A stretch of 64,000 nt of DNA from Arcuatula senhousia. Lineage: Eukaryota > Mollusca > Bivalvia > Mytilida > Mytilidae. The stretch spans positions 8,527,001 through 8,591,000 of the forward strand of contig OZ020305.1 in NCBI GenBank assembly GCA_963971305.1. The letters are read 5' to 3'. The notes under the pieces were generated by a model that saw nothing but the letters and a program-made list of their open reading frames with translations, did not search any database and was not told where the DNA came from. Positions 26,101-39,529 of this stretch are shown here, piece after piece (position 1 is the stretch's first letter; each line of letters starts with the position of its first letter). The position numbers were made by a program, and so were the translations under genes.

Positions 26101-28718
26101 TAAAACTATAAATAGTATATAGTTCAACTGTGTATCCCCTAATAGCTGAGATATAGTGCTAGAAAGTGCACCATCACCGAAGCGCGTAGCGCGCAAGACC
26201 GCTCGGCATTTCACGATATCTTCTTTTTTCAACTTGTTTTTTTCGGGCCGCGACGACAAAAAATGACGTCCTAGATTTTTCGAGCACGCTTGAAATATGA
26301 TGTGCTACAATAAAACTATAAATAGTATATCGTTCAACTGTGTATCCCCTAATAGCTGAGATATAGTGCTAGAAAGTGCACCATCGCCAAAGCGCGTAGC
26401 GCGCAAGACCGCTCGGCATTTCACGATATCTTCTTTTTTCAACATGTTTTTTTCGGGCCGCGACGACAAAAAATGACGTCCTAGATTTTTCGAGCACGCT
26501 TGAAATATGATGTGCTACAATAAAACTATAAAAAGTATATCGTTCAACTGTGTATCCCCTAATAGCTGAGATATAGTGCTAGAAAGTGCACCATCTCCGA
26601 AGCGCGTAGCGCGCAAGACCGCTCGGCATTTCACGATATCTTCTTTTTTCAACTTGTTTTTTTCGGGCCGCGACGACAAAAAATGACGTCCTAGATTTTT
26701 CGAGCACGCTTGAAATATGATGTGCTACAATAAAACTATAAATAGTATATCGTTCAACTGTGTATCCCCTAATAGCTGAGATATAGTGCTAGAAAGTGCA
26801 CCATCGCCGAAGCGCATAGCGCGCAAGACCACTCGGCATTTTACGATATCTTCTTTTTTCAACTTGTTTTTTTTTCGGGCCGCGACGACAAAAAATGACG
26901 TCCTAGATTTTTCGAGCACGCTTGAAATATGATGTGCTACAATAAAACTATAAATAGTATATCGTTCAACTGTGTATCCCCTAATAGCTGAGATATAGTG
27001 CTAGAAAGTGCACCATCGCCGAAGCGCGTAGCGCGCAAGACCGCTCGGCATTTCACGATATCTTCTTTTTTCAACTTGTTTTTTTCGGGCCGCGACGACA
27101 AAAAATGACGTCCTAGATTTTTCGAGCATGCTTGAAATATGATGTGCTACAATAAAACTATAAATAGTATATCGTTCAACTTTGTATCCCCTAATAGCTG
27201 AGATATAGTGCTAGAAAGTGTAGCTGAGATATAGTGCTAGAAAGTGCACCATCGCCGAAGCGCGTAGCGCGCAAGATCGCTCGGCATTTCACGATATCTT
27301 CTTTTTTCAACTTGTTTTTTTTCGGGCCGCGACGACAAAAAATGACGTCCTAGATTTTTCGAGCACGCTTGAAATATGATGTGCTACAATAAAACTATAA
27401 ATAGTATATCGTTCAACTGTGTATCCCCTAATAGCTGAGATATAGTGCTAGAAAGTGCACCATCGCCGAAGCGCGTAGCGCGCAAGACCGCTCGGCATTT
27501 CACGATATCTTCTTTTTTCAACTTGTTTTTTTCGGGCCGCGACGACAAAAAATGACGTCCTAGATTTTTCGAGCACGCTTGAAATATGATGTGCCACAAT
27601 AAAACTATAAATAGTATATAGTTCAACTGTGTATCCCCTAATAGCTGAGATATAGTGCTAGAAAGTGCACCATCACCGAAGCGCGTAGCGCGCAAGACCG
27701 CTCGGCATTTCACGATATCTTCTTTTTTCAACTTGTTTTTTTCGGGCCGCGACGACAAAAAATGACGTCCTAGATTTTTCGAGCACGCTTGAAATATGAT
27801 GTGCTACAATAAAACTATAAATAGTATATCGTTCAACTGTGTATCCCCTAATAGCTGAGATATAGTGCTAGAAAGTGCACCATCGCCAAAGCGCGTAGCG
27901 CGCAAGACCGCTCGGCATTTCACGATATCTTCTTTTTTCAACATGTTTTTTTCGGGCCGCGACGACAAAAAATGACGTCCTAGATTTTTCGAGCACGCTT
28001 GAAATATGATGTGCTACAATAAAACTATAAAAAGTATATCGTTCAACTGTGTATCCCCTAATAGCTGAGATATAGTGCTAGAAAGTGCACCATCTCCGAA
28101 GCGCGTAGCGCGCAAGACCGCTCGGCATTTCACGATATCTTCTTTTTTCAACTTGTTTTTTTCGGGCCGCGACGACAAAAAATGACGTCCTAGATTTTTC
28201 GAGCACGCTTGAAATATGATGTGCTACAATAAAACTATAAATAGTATATCGTTCAACTGTGTATCCCCTAATAGCTGAGATATAGTGCTAGAAAGTGCAC
28301 CATCGCCGAAGCGCATAGCGCGCAAGACCACTCGGCATTTTACGATATCTTCTTTTTTCAACTTGTTTTTTTTTCGGGCCGCGACGACAAAAAATGACGT
28401 CCTAGATTTTTCGAGCACGCTTGAAATATGATGTGCTACAATAAAACTATAAATAGTATATCGTTCAACTGTGTATCCCCTAATAGCTGAGATATAGTGC
28501 TAGAAAGTGCACCATCGCCGAAGCGCGTAGCGCGCAAGACCGCTCGGCATTTCACGATATCTTCTTTTTTCAACTTGTTTTTTTCGGGCCGCGACGACAA
28601 AAAATGACGTCCTAGATTTTTCGAGCATGCTTGAAATATGATGTGCTACAATAAAACTATAAATAGTATATCGTTCAACTTTGTATCCCCTAATAGCTGA
28701 GATATAGTGCTAGAAAGT
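25722..28718. repeat. Higher-order repeat: two tandem 1,499-bp (7-monomer) blocks
   Basis: 25722-27220 and 27221 to about 28718 share ordered variants at an offset of 1,499: GTGCCACAA (near 26092 and 27591), CATCACC, CAACATGTTTTTTT (near 26442 and 27941), CTATAAAAAGTATA (near 26527 and 28026), the CATAGCGCG monomer (near 26815 and 28314) and CAACTTTGTATCC (near 27178 and 28677). The GTGCCACAA change removes the minus-strand stop and so produces a fused open frame of 124 codons in each block. Confidence 0.85.
27195..27246. repeat. 26-bp internal tandem duplication inside a monomer
   Basis: The segment from TAGCTGAG to AAAGTG (monomer bases 15-40) is present twice in direct succession, at 27195-27220 and 27221-27246. 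The same lesion occurs at 25249-25300 and 25696-25747. It arose once and was copied with the surrounding higher-order blocks. Confidence 0.9.
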
Positions 28719-31259
28719 GCACCATCGCCGAAGCGCGTAGCGCGCAAGACCGCTCGGCATTTCACGATATCTTCTTTTTTCAACTTGTTTTTTTCGGGCC
28801 GCGACGACAAAAAATGACGTCCTAGATTTTTCGAGCACGCTTGAAATATGATGTGCTACAATAAAACTATAAATAGTATATCGTTCAACTGTGTATCCCC
28901 TAATAGCTGAGATATAGTGCTAGAAAGTGCACCATCGCCGAAGCGCGTAGCGCGCAAGACCGCTCGGCATTTCACGATATCTTCTTTTTTCAACTTGTTT
29001 TTTTCGGGCCGCGACGACAAAAAATGACGTCCTAGATTTTTCGAGCACGCTTGAAATATGATGTGCTACAATAAAACTATAAATAGTATATCGTTCAACT
29101 GTGTATCCCCTAATAGCTGAGATATAGTGCTAGAAAGTGCACCATCGCCGAAGCGCGTAGCGCGCAAGACCGCTCGGCATTTCACGATATCTTCTTTTTT
29201 CAACTTGTTTTTTTCGGGCCGCGACGACAAAAAATGACGTCCTAGATTTTTCGAGCACGCTTGAAATATGATGTGCTACAATAAAACTATAAATAGTATA
29301 TCGTTCAACTGTGTATCCCCTAATAGCTGAGATATAGTGCTAGAAAGTGCACCATCGCCGAAGCGCGTAGCGCGCAAGACCGCTCGACATTTCACGATAT
29401 CTTCTTTTTTCAACTTGTTTTTTTCGGGCCGCGACGACAAAAAATGACGTCCTAGATTTTTCGAGCACGCTTGAAATATGATGTGCTACAATAAAACTAT
29501 AAATAGTATATCGTTCAACTGTGTATCCCCTAATAGCTGAGATATAGTGCTAGAAAGTGCACCATCGCCGAAGCGCGTAGCGCGCAAGACCGCTCGGCAT
29601 TTCACGATATCTTCTCTTTTCAACTTGTTTTTTTCGGGCCGCGACCACAAAAAATGACGTCCGAGGTTTTTTCGAGCACGCTTGAAATATGATGTGCTAC
29701 AATAAAACTATAAATAGTATATCGTTCAACTGTGTATCACCTAATAGCTGAGATATAGTGCTAGAAAGTGCACCATCGCCGAAGCGCGTAGCGCGCAAGA
29801 CCGCTCGGCATTTCACGATATCTTCTTTTTTCAACTTGTTTTTTTCGGGCCGCGACGACAAAAAATGACGTCCTAGATTTTTCGAGCACGCTTGAAATAT
29901 GATGTGCCACAATAAAACTATAAATAGTATATAGTTCAACTGTGTATCCCCTAATAGCTGAGATATAGTGCTAGAAAGTGCACCATCGCCGAAGCGCGTA
30001 GCGCGCAAGACCGCTCGGCATTTCACGATATCTTCTTTTTTCAACTTGTTTTTTTTCGGGCCGCGACGACAAAAAATGACGTCCTAGATTTTTCGAGCAC
30101 GCTTGAAATATGATGTGCTACAATAAAACTATAAATAGTATATCGTTCAACTGTGTATCCCCTAATAGCTGAGATATAGTGCTAGAAAGTGCACCATCGC
30201 CGAAGCGCGTAGCGCGCAAGACCGCTCGGCATTTCACGATATCTTCTTTTTTCAACTTGTTTTTTTCGGGCCGCGACCACAAAAAATGACGTCCGAGGTT
30301 TTTTCGAGCACGCTTGAAATATGATGTGCTACAATAAAACTATAAATAGTATATCGTTCAACTGTGTATCACCTAATAGCTGAGATATAGTGCTAGAAAG
30401 TGCACCATCGCCGAAGCGCGTAGCGCGCAAGACCGCTCGGCATTTCACGATATCTTCTTTTTTTCAACTTGTTTTTTTTCGGGCCGCGACGACAAAAAAT
30501 GACGTCCTAGATTTTTCGAGCACGCTTGAAATATGATGTGCTACAATAAAACTATAAATAGTATATCGTTCAACTGTGTATCCCCTAATAGCTGAGATAT
30601 AGTGCTAGAAAGTGCACCATCGCCGAAGCGCGTAGCGCGCAAGACCGCTCGGCATTTCACGATATCTTCTTTTTTCAACTTGTTTTTTTCGGGCCGCGAC
30701 GACAAAAAATGACGTCCTAGATTTTTCGAGCACGCTTGAAATATGATGTGCTACAATAAAACTATAAATAGTATATCGTTCAACTGTGTATCCCCTAATA
30801 GCTGAGATAAAGTGCTAGAAAGTGCACCATCGCCGAAGCGCGTAGCGCGCAAGACCGCTCGGCATTTCACGATATCTTCTTTTTTTCAACTTGTTTTTTT
30901 TCGGGCCGCGACGACAAAAAATGACGTCCTAGATTTTTCGAGCACGCTTGAAATATGATGTGCTACAATAAAACTATAAATAGTATATCGTTCAACTGTG
31001 TATCCCCTAATAGCTGAGATATAGTGCTAGAAAGTGCACCATCGCCGAAGCGCGTAGCGCGCAAGACCGCTCGGCATTTCACGATATCTTCTTTTTTCAA
31101 CTTGTTTTTTTCGGGCCGCGACGACAAAAAATGACGTCCTAGATTTTTCGAGCACGCTTGAAATATGATGTGCTACAATGAAACTATAAATAGTATATCG
31201 TTCAACTGTGTATCCCCTAATAGCTGAGATATAGTGCTAGAAAGTGCACCATCGCCAAA

Positions 31260-34200
31260 GCGCGTAGCGCGCAAGACCGCTCAACATTTCACGATATCTT
31301 CTTTTTTCAACTTGTTTTTTTCGGGCCGCGACGACAAAAAATGACGTCCTAGATTTTTCGAGCACGCTTGAAATATGATGTGCTACAATAAAACTATAAA
31401 TAGTATATCGTTCAACTGTGTATCCCCTAATAGCTGAGATATAGTGCTAGAAAGTGCACCATCGCCGAAGCGCGTAGCGCGCAAGACCGCTCGGCATTTC
31501 ACGATATCTTCTTTTTTCAACTTGTTTTTTTCGGGCCGCGACGACAAAAAATGACGTCCTAGATTTTTCGAGCACGCTTGAAATATGATGTTCTACAATA
31601 AAACTATAAATAGTATATCGTTCAACTGTGTATCCCCTAATAGCTGAGATACAGTGCTAGAAAGTGCACCATCGCCGAAGCGCGTAGCGCGCAAGACCGC
31701 TCGGCATCTCACGATATCTTCTTTTTTCAACTTGTTTTTTTCGGGCCGCGACGACAAAAAATGACGTCCTAGATTTTTCGAGCACGCTTGAAATATGATG
31801 TGCTACAATAAAACTATAAATAGTATATCGTTCAACTGTGTATCCCCTAATAGCTGAGATATAGTGCTAGAAAGTGCACCATCGCCGAAGCGCGTAGCGC
31901 GCAAGACCGCTCGGCATTTCACGATATCTTCTTTTATCAACTTGTTTTTTTCGGGCCGTGACGACAAAAAATGACGTCCTAGATTTTTCGAGCACGCTTG
32001 AAATATGATGTGCTACAATAAAACTATAAATAGTATATCGTTCAACTGTGTATCACCTAATAGCTGAGATATAGTGCTAGAAAGTGCACCATCGCCGAAG
32101 CGCGTAGCGCGCAAGACCGCTCGGCATTTCACGATATCTTCTTTTTTCAACTTGTTTTTTTCGGGCCGATACGACAAAAAATGACGTCCTAGATTTTTCG
32201 AGCACGCTTGAAATATGATGTGCTACAATAAAACTATAAATAGTATATAGTTCAACTGTGTATCCCCTAATAGCTGAGATATAGTGCTAGAAAGTGCACC
32301 ATCGCCAAAGCGCGTAGCGCGCAAGACCGCTCGGCATTTCACGATATCTTCTTTTTTCAACTTGTTTTTTTCGGGCCGCGACGACAAAAAATGACGTCCT
32401 AGATTTTTCGAGCACGCTTGAAATATGATGTGCTACAATAAAACTATAAATAGTATATCGTTCAACTGTGTATCCCCTAATAGCTGAGATATAGTGCTAG
32501 AAAGTGCACCATCGCCGAAGCGCGTAGCGCGCAAGACCGCTCGGCATTTCACGATATCTTCTTTTTTCAACTTGTTTTTTTCGGGCCGCAACCACAAAAA
32601 ATGACGTCCGAGGTTTTTTCGAGCACGCTTGAAATATGATGTGCTACAATAAAACTATAAATAGTATATCGTTCAACTGTGTATCACCTAATAGCTGAGA
32701 TATAGTGCTAGAAAGTGCACCATCGCCGAAGCGCGTAGCGCGCAAGACCGCTCGGCATTTCACGATATCTTCTTTTTTCAACTTGTTTTTTTCGGGCCGC
32801 GACGACAAAAAATGACGTCCTAGATTTTTCGAGCACGCTTGAAATATGATGTGCTACAATAAAACTATAAATAGTATATAGTTCAACTGTGTATCCCCTA
32901 ATAGCTGAGATATAGTGCTAGAAAGTGCACCATCGCCGAAGCGCGTAGCGCGCAAGACCACTCGGCATTTCAGGATATCTTCTTTTTTCAACTTGTTTTT
33001 TTCGGGCCGCGACGACAAAAAATGACGTCCTAGATTTTTCGAGCACGCTTGAAATATGATGTGCTACAATAAAACTATAAATAGTATATCGTTCAACTGT
33101 GTATCCCCTAATAGCTGAGATATAGTGCTAGAAAGTGCACCATCGCCGAAGCGCGTAGCGCGCAAGACCGCTCGGCATTTCACGATATCTTCTTTTTTCA
33201 ACTTGTTTTTTTCGGGCCGCGACCACAAAAAATGACGTCCGAGGTTTTTTCGAGCACGCTTGAAATATGATGTGCTACAATAAAACTATAAATAGTATAT
33301 CGTTCAACTGTGTATCACCTAATAGCTGAGATATAGTGCTAGAAAGTGCACCATGGCCGAAGCGCGTAGCGCGCAAGACCGCTCAACATTTCACGATATC
33401 TTCTTTTTTCAACTTGTTTGCTTCGGGCCGCGACGACAAAAAATGACGTCCTAGATTTTTCGAGCACGCTTGAAATATGATGTGCTACAATAAAACTATA
33501 AATAGTATATCGTTCAACTGTGTATCCCCTAATAGCTGAGATATAGTGCTAGAAAGTGCACCATCGCCGAAGCGCGTAGCGCGCAAGACCGCTCGGCATT
33601 TCACGATATCTTCTTTTTTCAACTTGTTTTTTTCGGGCCGCGACGACAAAAAATGACGTCCTAGATTTTTCGAGCACGCTTGAAATCTGATGTTCTACAA
33701 TAAAACTATAAATAGTATATCGTTCAACTGTGTATCCCCTAATAGCTGAGATACAGTGCTAGAAAGTGCACCATCGCCGAAGCGCGTAGCGCGCAAGACC
33801 GCTCGGCATTTCACGATATCTTCTTTTTTCAACTTGTTTTTTTCGGGCCGCGAAGACAAAAAATGACGTCCTAGATTTTTCGAGCACGCTTGAAATATGA
33901 TGTGCTACAATAAAACTATAAATAGTATATCGTTCAACTGTGTATCCCCTAATAGCTGAGATATAGTGCTAGAAAGTGCACCATCGCCGAAGCGCGTAGC
34001 GCGCAAGACCGCTCGGCATTTCACGATATCTTCTTTTATCAACTTGTTTTTTTCGGGCCGTGACGACAAAAAATGACGTCCTAGATTTTTCGAGCACGCT
34101 TGAAATATGATGTGCTACAATAAAACTATAAATAGTATATCGTTCAACTGTGTATCCCCTAATAGCTGAGATATAGTGCTAGAAAGTGCAACATCGCCGA

Positions 34201-34330
34201 AGCGCGTAGCGCGCAAGACCGCTCGGCATTTCACGATATCTTCTTTTTTCAACTTGTTTTTTTCGGGCCGCGACGACAAAAAATGACGTCCTAGATTTTT
34301 CGAGCACGCTTGAAATATGATGTGCTACAA
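31260..34330. repeat. Blocks offset by about 2,101 bp (10 monomers)
   Basis: An ordered set of four markers, GCTCAACATT, GATGTTCTAC, GATACAGTG and TTTTATCAACTTG with GGGCCGTGACG, occurs at about 31282/31588/31650/31933 and again at about 33383/33691/33751/34034. The first copy also carries GGCATCTCACG, which the second lacks. Confidence 0.7.
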
Positions 34331-34999
34331 TAAAACTATAAATAGTATATCGTTCAACTGTGTATCCCCTAATAGCTGAGATATAGTGCTAGAAAGTGCA
34401 CCATCGCCGAAGCGCGTAGCGCGCAAGACCGCTCGGCATTTCACGATATCTTCTTTTTTCAACTTGTTTTTTTCGGGCCGCGACGACAAAAAATGACGTC
34501 CTAGATTTTTCGAGCACGCTTGAAATATGATGTGCTACAATAAAACTATAAATAGTATATAGTTCAACTGTGTATCCCCTAATAGCTGAGATATAGTGCT
34601 AGAAAGTGCACCATCGCCGAAGCGCGTAGCGCGCAAGACCGCTCGGCATTTCACGATATCTTCTTTTTTCAACTTGTTTTTTTCGGGCCGCGACGACAAA
34701 AAATGACGTCCTAGATTTTTCGAGCACGCTTGAAATATGATGTGCTACAATAAAACTATAAATAGTATATCGTTCAACTGTGTATCCCCTAATAGCTGAG
34801 ATATAGTGCTAGAAGGTGCACCATCGCCGAAGCGCGTAGCGCGCAAGACCGCTCGGCATTTCACGATATCTTCTTTTTTCAACTTGTTTTTTTCGGGCCG
34901 CGACGACAAAAAATGACGTCCTAGATTTTTCGAGCACGCTTGAAATATGATGTGCTACAATAAAACTATAAATAGTATATAGTTCAACTGTGTATCCCC

Positions 35000-36900
35000 T
35001 AATAGCTGAGATATAGTGCTAGAAAGTGCACCATCGCCGAAGCGCGTAGCGCGCAAGACCGCTCGGCATTTCACGATATCTTCTTTTTTCAACTTGTTTT
35101 TTTCGGGCCGCGACGACAAAAAATGACGTCCTAGATTTTTCGAGCACGCTTGAAATATGATGTGCTACAATAAAACTATAAATAGTATATCGTTCAACTG
35201 TGTATCCCCTAATAGCTGAGATACAGTGCTAGAAAGTGCACCATCGCCGAAGCGCGTAGCGCGCAAGACCGCTCGGCATTTCACGATATCTTCTTTTTTC
35301 AACTTGTTTTTTTCGGGCCGCGACGACAAAAAATGACGTCCTAGATTTTTCGAGCACGCTTGAAATATGATGTGCTACAATAAAACTATAAATAGTATAT
35401 CGTTCAACTGTGTATCCCCTAATAGCTGAGATATAGTGCTAGAAAGTGCACCATCGCCGAAGCGCGTAGCGCGCAAGACCGCTCGGCATTTCACGATATC
35501 TTCTTTTATCAACTTGTTTTTTTCGGGCCGTGACGACAAAAAATGACGTCCTAGATTTTTCGAGCACGCTTGAAATATGATGTGCTACAATAAAACTATA
35601 AATAGTATATCGTTCAACTGTGTATCCCCTAATAGCTGAGATATAGTGCTAGAAAGTGCACCATCGCCGAAGCGCGTAGCGCGCAAGACCGCTCGGCATT
35701 TCACGATATCTTCTTTTTTCAACTTGTTTTTTTCGGGCCGCGACGACAAAAAATGACGTCCTAGATTTTTCGAGCACGCTTGAAATATGATGTGCTACAA
35801 TAAAACTATAAATAGTATATAGTTCAACTGTGTATCCCCTAATAGCTGAGATATAGTGCTAGAAAGTGCACCATCGCCGAAGCGCGTAGCGCGCAAGACC
35901 GCTCGGCAATTCACGATATCTTCTTTTTTCAACTTGTTTTTTTCGGGCCGCGACGACAAAAAATGACGTCCTAGATTTTTCGAGCACGCTTGAAATATGA
36001 TGTGCTACAATAAAACTATAAATAGTATATAGTTCAACTGTGTATCCCCTAATAGCTGAGATATAGTGCTAGAAAGTGCACCATCGCCGAAGCGCGTAGC
36101 GCGCAAGACCGCTCGGCATTTCACGATATCTTCTTTTTTCAACTTGTTTTTTTCGGGCCGCGACGACAAAAAATGACGTCCTAGATTTTTCGAGCACGCT
36201 TGAAATATGATGTGCTACAATAAAACTATAAATAGTATATCGTTCAACTGTGTATCCCCTAATAGCTGAGATACAGTGCTAGAAAGTGCACCATCGCCGA
36301 AGCGCGTAGCGCGCAAGACCGCTCGGCATTTCACGATATCTTCTTTTTTCAACTTGTTTTTTTCGGGCCGCGACGACAAAAAATGACGTCCTAGATTTTT
36401 CGAGCACGCTTGAAATATGATGTGCTACAATAAAACTATAAATAGTATATCGTTCAACTGTGTATCCCCTAATAGCTGAGATATAGTGCTAGAAAGTGCA
36501 CCATCGCCGAAGCGCGTAGCGCGCAAGACCGCTCGGCATTTCACGATATCTTCTTTTATCAACTTGTTTTTTTCGGGCCGTGACGACAAAAAATGACGTC
36601 CTAGATTTTTCGAGCACGCTTGAAATATGATGTGCTACAATAAAACTATAAATAGTATATCGTTCAACTGTGTATCCCCTAATAGCTGAGATATAGTGCT
36701 AGAAAGTGCACCATCGCCGAAGCGCGTAGCGCGCAAGACCGCTCGGCATTTCACGATATCTTCTTTTTTCAACTTGTTTTTTTCGGGCCGCGACGACAAA
36801 AAATGACGTCCTAGATTTTTCGAGCACGCTTGAAATATGATGTGCTACAATAAAACTATAAATAGTATATAGTTCAACTGTGTATCCCCTAATAGCTGAG
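35000..36900. repeat. Tandem 1,050-bp (5-monomer) blocks
   Basis: The TTTTATCAACTTG plus GGGCCGTGACG monomer at about 35505 recurs at 36555. It is preceded in both cases by a GATACAGTG monomer (about 35222 and 36272). GTATATAGTT monomers are arranged the same way in both blocks. Ends are approximate. Confidence 0.7.
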
Positions 36901-39529
36901 ATATAGTGCTAGAAAGTGCACCATCGCCGAAGCGCGTAGCGCGCAAGACCGCTCGGCATTTCACGATATCTTCTTTTTTCAACTTGTTTTTTTCGGGCCG
37001 CGACCACAAAAAATGACGTCCGAGGTTTTTTCGAGCACGCTTGAAATATGATGTGCTACAATAAAACTATAAATAGTATATCGTTCAACTGTGTATCCCC
37101 TAATAGCTGAGATATAGTGCTAGAAAGTGCACCATCGCCGAAGCGCGTAGCGCGCAAGACCGCTCGGCATTTCACGATATCTTCTTTTTTCAACTTGTTT
37201 TTTTCGGGCCGCGACGACAAAAAATGACGTCCTAGATTTTTCGAGCACGCTTGAAATATGATGTGCTACAATAAAACTATAAATAGTATATCGTTCAACT
37301 GTGTATCCCCTAATAGCTGAGATATAGTGCTAGAAAGTGCACCATCGCCGAAGCGCGTAGCGCGCAAGACCGCTCGGCATTTCACGATATCTTCTTTTTT
37401 CAACTTGTTTTTTTCGGGCCGCGACGACAAAAAATGACGTCCTAGATTTTTCGAGCACGCTTGAAATATGATGTGCTACAATAAAACTATAAATAGTATA
37501 TAGTTCAACTGTGTATCCCCTAATAGCTGAGATATAGTGTTAGAAAGTGCACCATCGCCGAAGCGCGTAGCGCGCAAGACCGCTCGGCATTTCACGATAT
37601 CTTCTTTTTTCAACTTGTTTTTTTCGGGCCGCGACGACAAAAAATGACGTCCTAGATTTTTCGAGCACGCTTGAAATATGATGTGCTACAATAAAACTAT
37701 AAATAGTATATCGTTCAACTGTGTATCCCCTAATAGCTGAGATATAGTGCTAGAAAGTGCACCATCGCCGAAGCGCGTAGCGCGCAAGACCGCTCGGCAT
37801 TTCACGATATCTTCTTTTTTCAACTTGTTTTTTTCGGGCCGCGACGACAAAAAATGACGTCCTAGATTTTTCGAGCACGCTTGAAATATGATGTGCTACA
37901 ATAAAACTATAAATAGTATATAGTTCAACTGTGTATCCCCTAATAGCTGAGATATAGTGTTAGAAAGTGCACCATCGCCGAAGCGCGTAGCGCGCAAGAC
38001 CGCTCGGCATTTCACGATATCTTCTTTTTTCAACTTGTTTTTTTCGGGCCGCGACGACAAAAAATGACGTCCTAGATTTTTCGAGCACGCTTGAAATATG
38101 ATGTGCTACAATAAAACTATAAATAGTATATCGTTCAACTGTGTATCCCCTAATAGCTGAGATACAGTGCTAGAAAGTGCACCATCGCCGAAGCTCGTAG
38201 CGCGCAAGACCGCTCGGCATTTCACGATATCTTCTTTTTTCAACTTGTTTTTTTCGGGCCGCGACGACAAAAAATGACGTCCTAGATTTTTCGAGCACGC
38301 TTGAAATATGACGGCTACAATAAAACTATAAATAGTATATCGTTCAACTGTGTATCCCCTAATAGCTGAGATATAGTGCTAGAAAGTGCACCATCGCCGA
38401 AGCGCGTAGCGCGCAAGACCGCTCGGCATTTCACGATATCTTCTTTTTTCAACTTGTTTTTTTCGGGCCGCGACGACAAAAAATGACGTCCTAGATTTTT
38501 CGAGCACGCTTGAAATATGATGTGCTACAATAAAACTATAAATAGTATATAGTTCAACTGTGTATCCCCTAATAGCTGAGATATAGTGCTAGAAAGTGCA
38601 CCATCGCCGAAGCGCGTAGCGCGCAAGACCGCTCGGCATTTCACGATATCTTCTTTTTTCAACTTGTTTTTTTCGGGCCGCGACGACAAAAAATGACGTC
38701 CTAGATTTTTCGAGCACGCTTGAAATATGACGGCTACAATAAAACTATAAATAGTATATCGTTCAACTGTGTATCCCCTAATAGCTGAGATATAGTGCTA
38801 GAAAGTGCACCATCGCCGAAGCGCGTAGCGCGCAAGACCGCTCGGCATTTCACGATATCTTCTTTTTTCAACTTGTTTTTTTCGGGCCGCGACGACAAAA
38901 AATGACGTCCTAGATTTTTCGAGCACGCTTGAAATATGATGTGCTACAATAAAACTATAAATAGTATATAGTTCAACTGTGTATCCCCTAATAGCTGAGA
39001 TATAGTGCTAAAAAGTGCACCATCGCCGAAGCGCGTAGCGCGCAAGACCGCTCGGCATTTCACGATATCTTCTTTTTTCAACTTGTTTTTTTCGGGCCGC
39101 GACGACAAAAAATGACGTCCTAGATTTTTCGAGCACGCTTGAAATATGATGTGCTACAATAAAACTATAAATAGTATATCGTTCAACTGTGTATCCCCTA
39201 ATAGCTGAGATATAGTGCTAGAAAGTGCACCATCGCCGAAGCGCGTAGCGCGCAAGACCGCTCGGCATTTCACGATATCTTCTTTTTTCAACTTGTTTTT
39301 TTCGGGCTGCGACGACAAAAAATGACGTCCTAGATTTTTCGAGCACGCTTGAAATATGATGTGCTACAATAAAACTATAAATAGTCTATAGTTCAACTGT
39401 GTATCCCCTAATAGCTGAGATATAGTGCTAGAAAGTGCACCATCGCCGAAGCGCGTAGCGCGCAAGACCGCTCGGCATTTCACGATATCTTCTTTTTTCA
39501 ACTTGTTTTTTTCGGGCCGCGACCACAAA

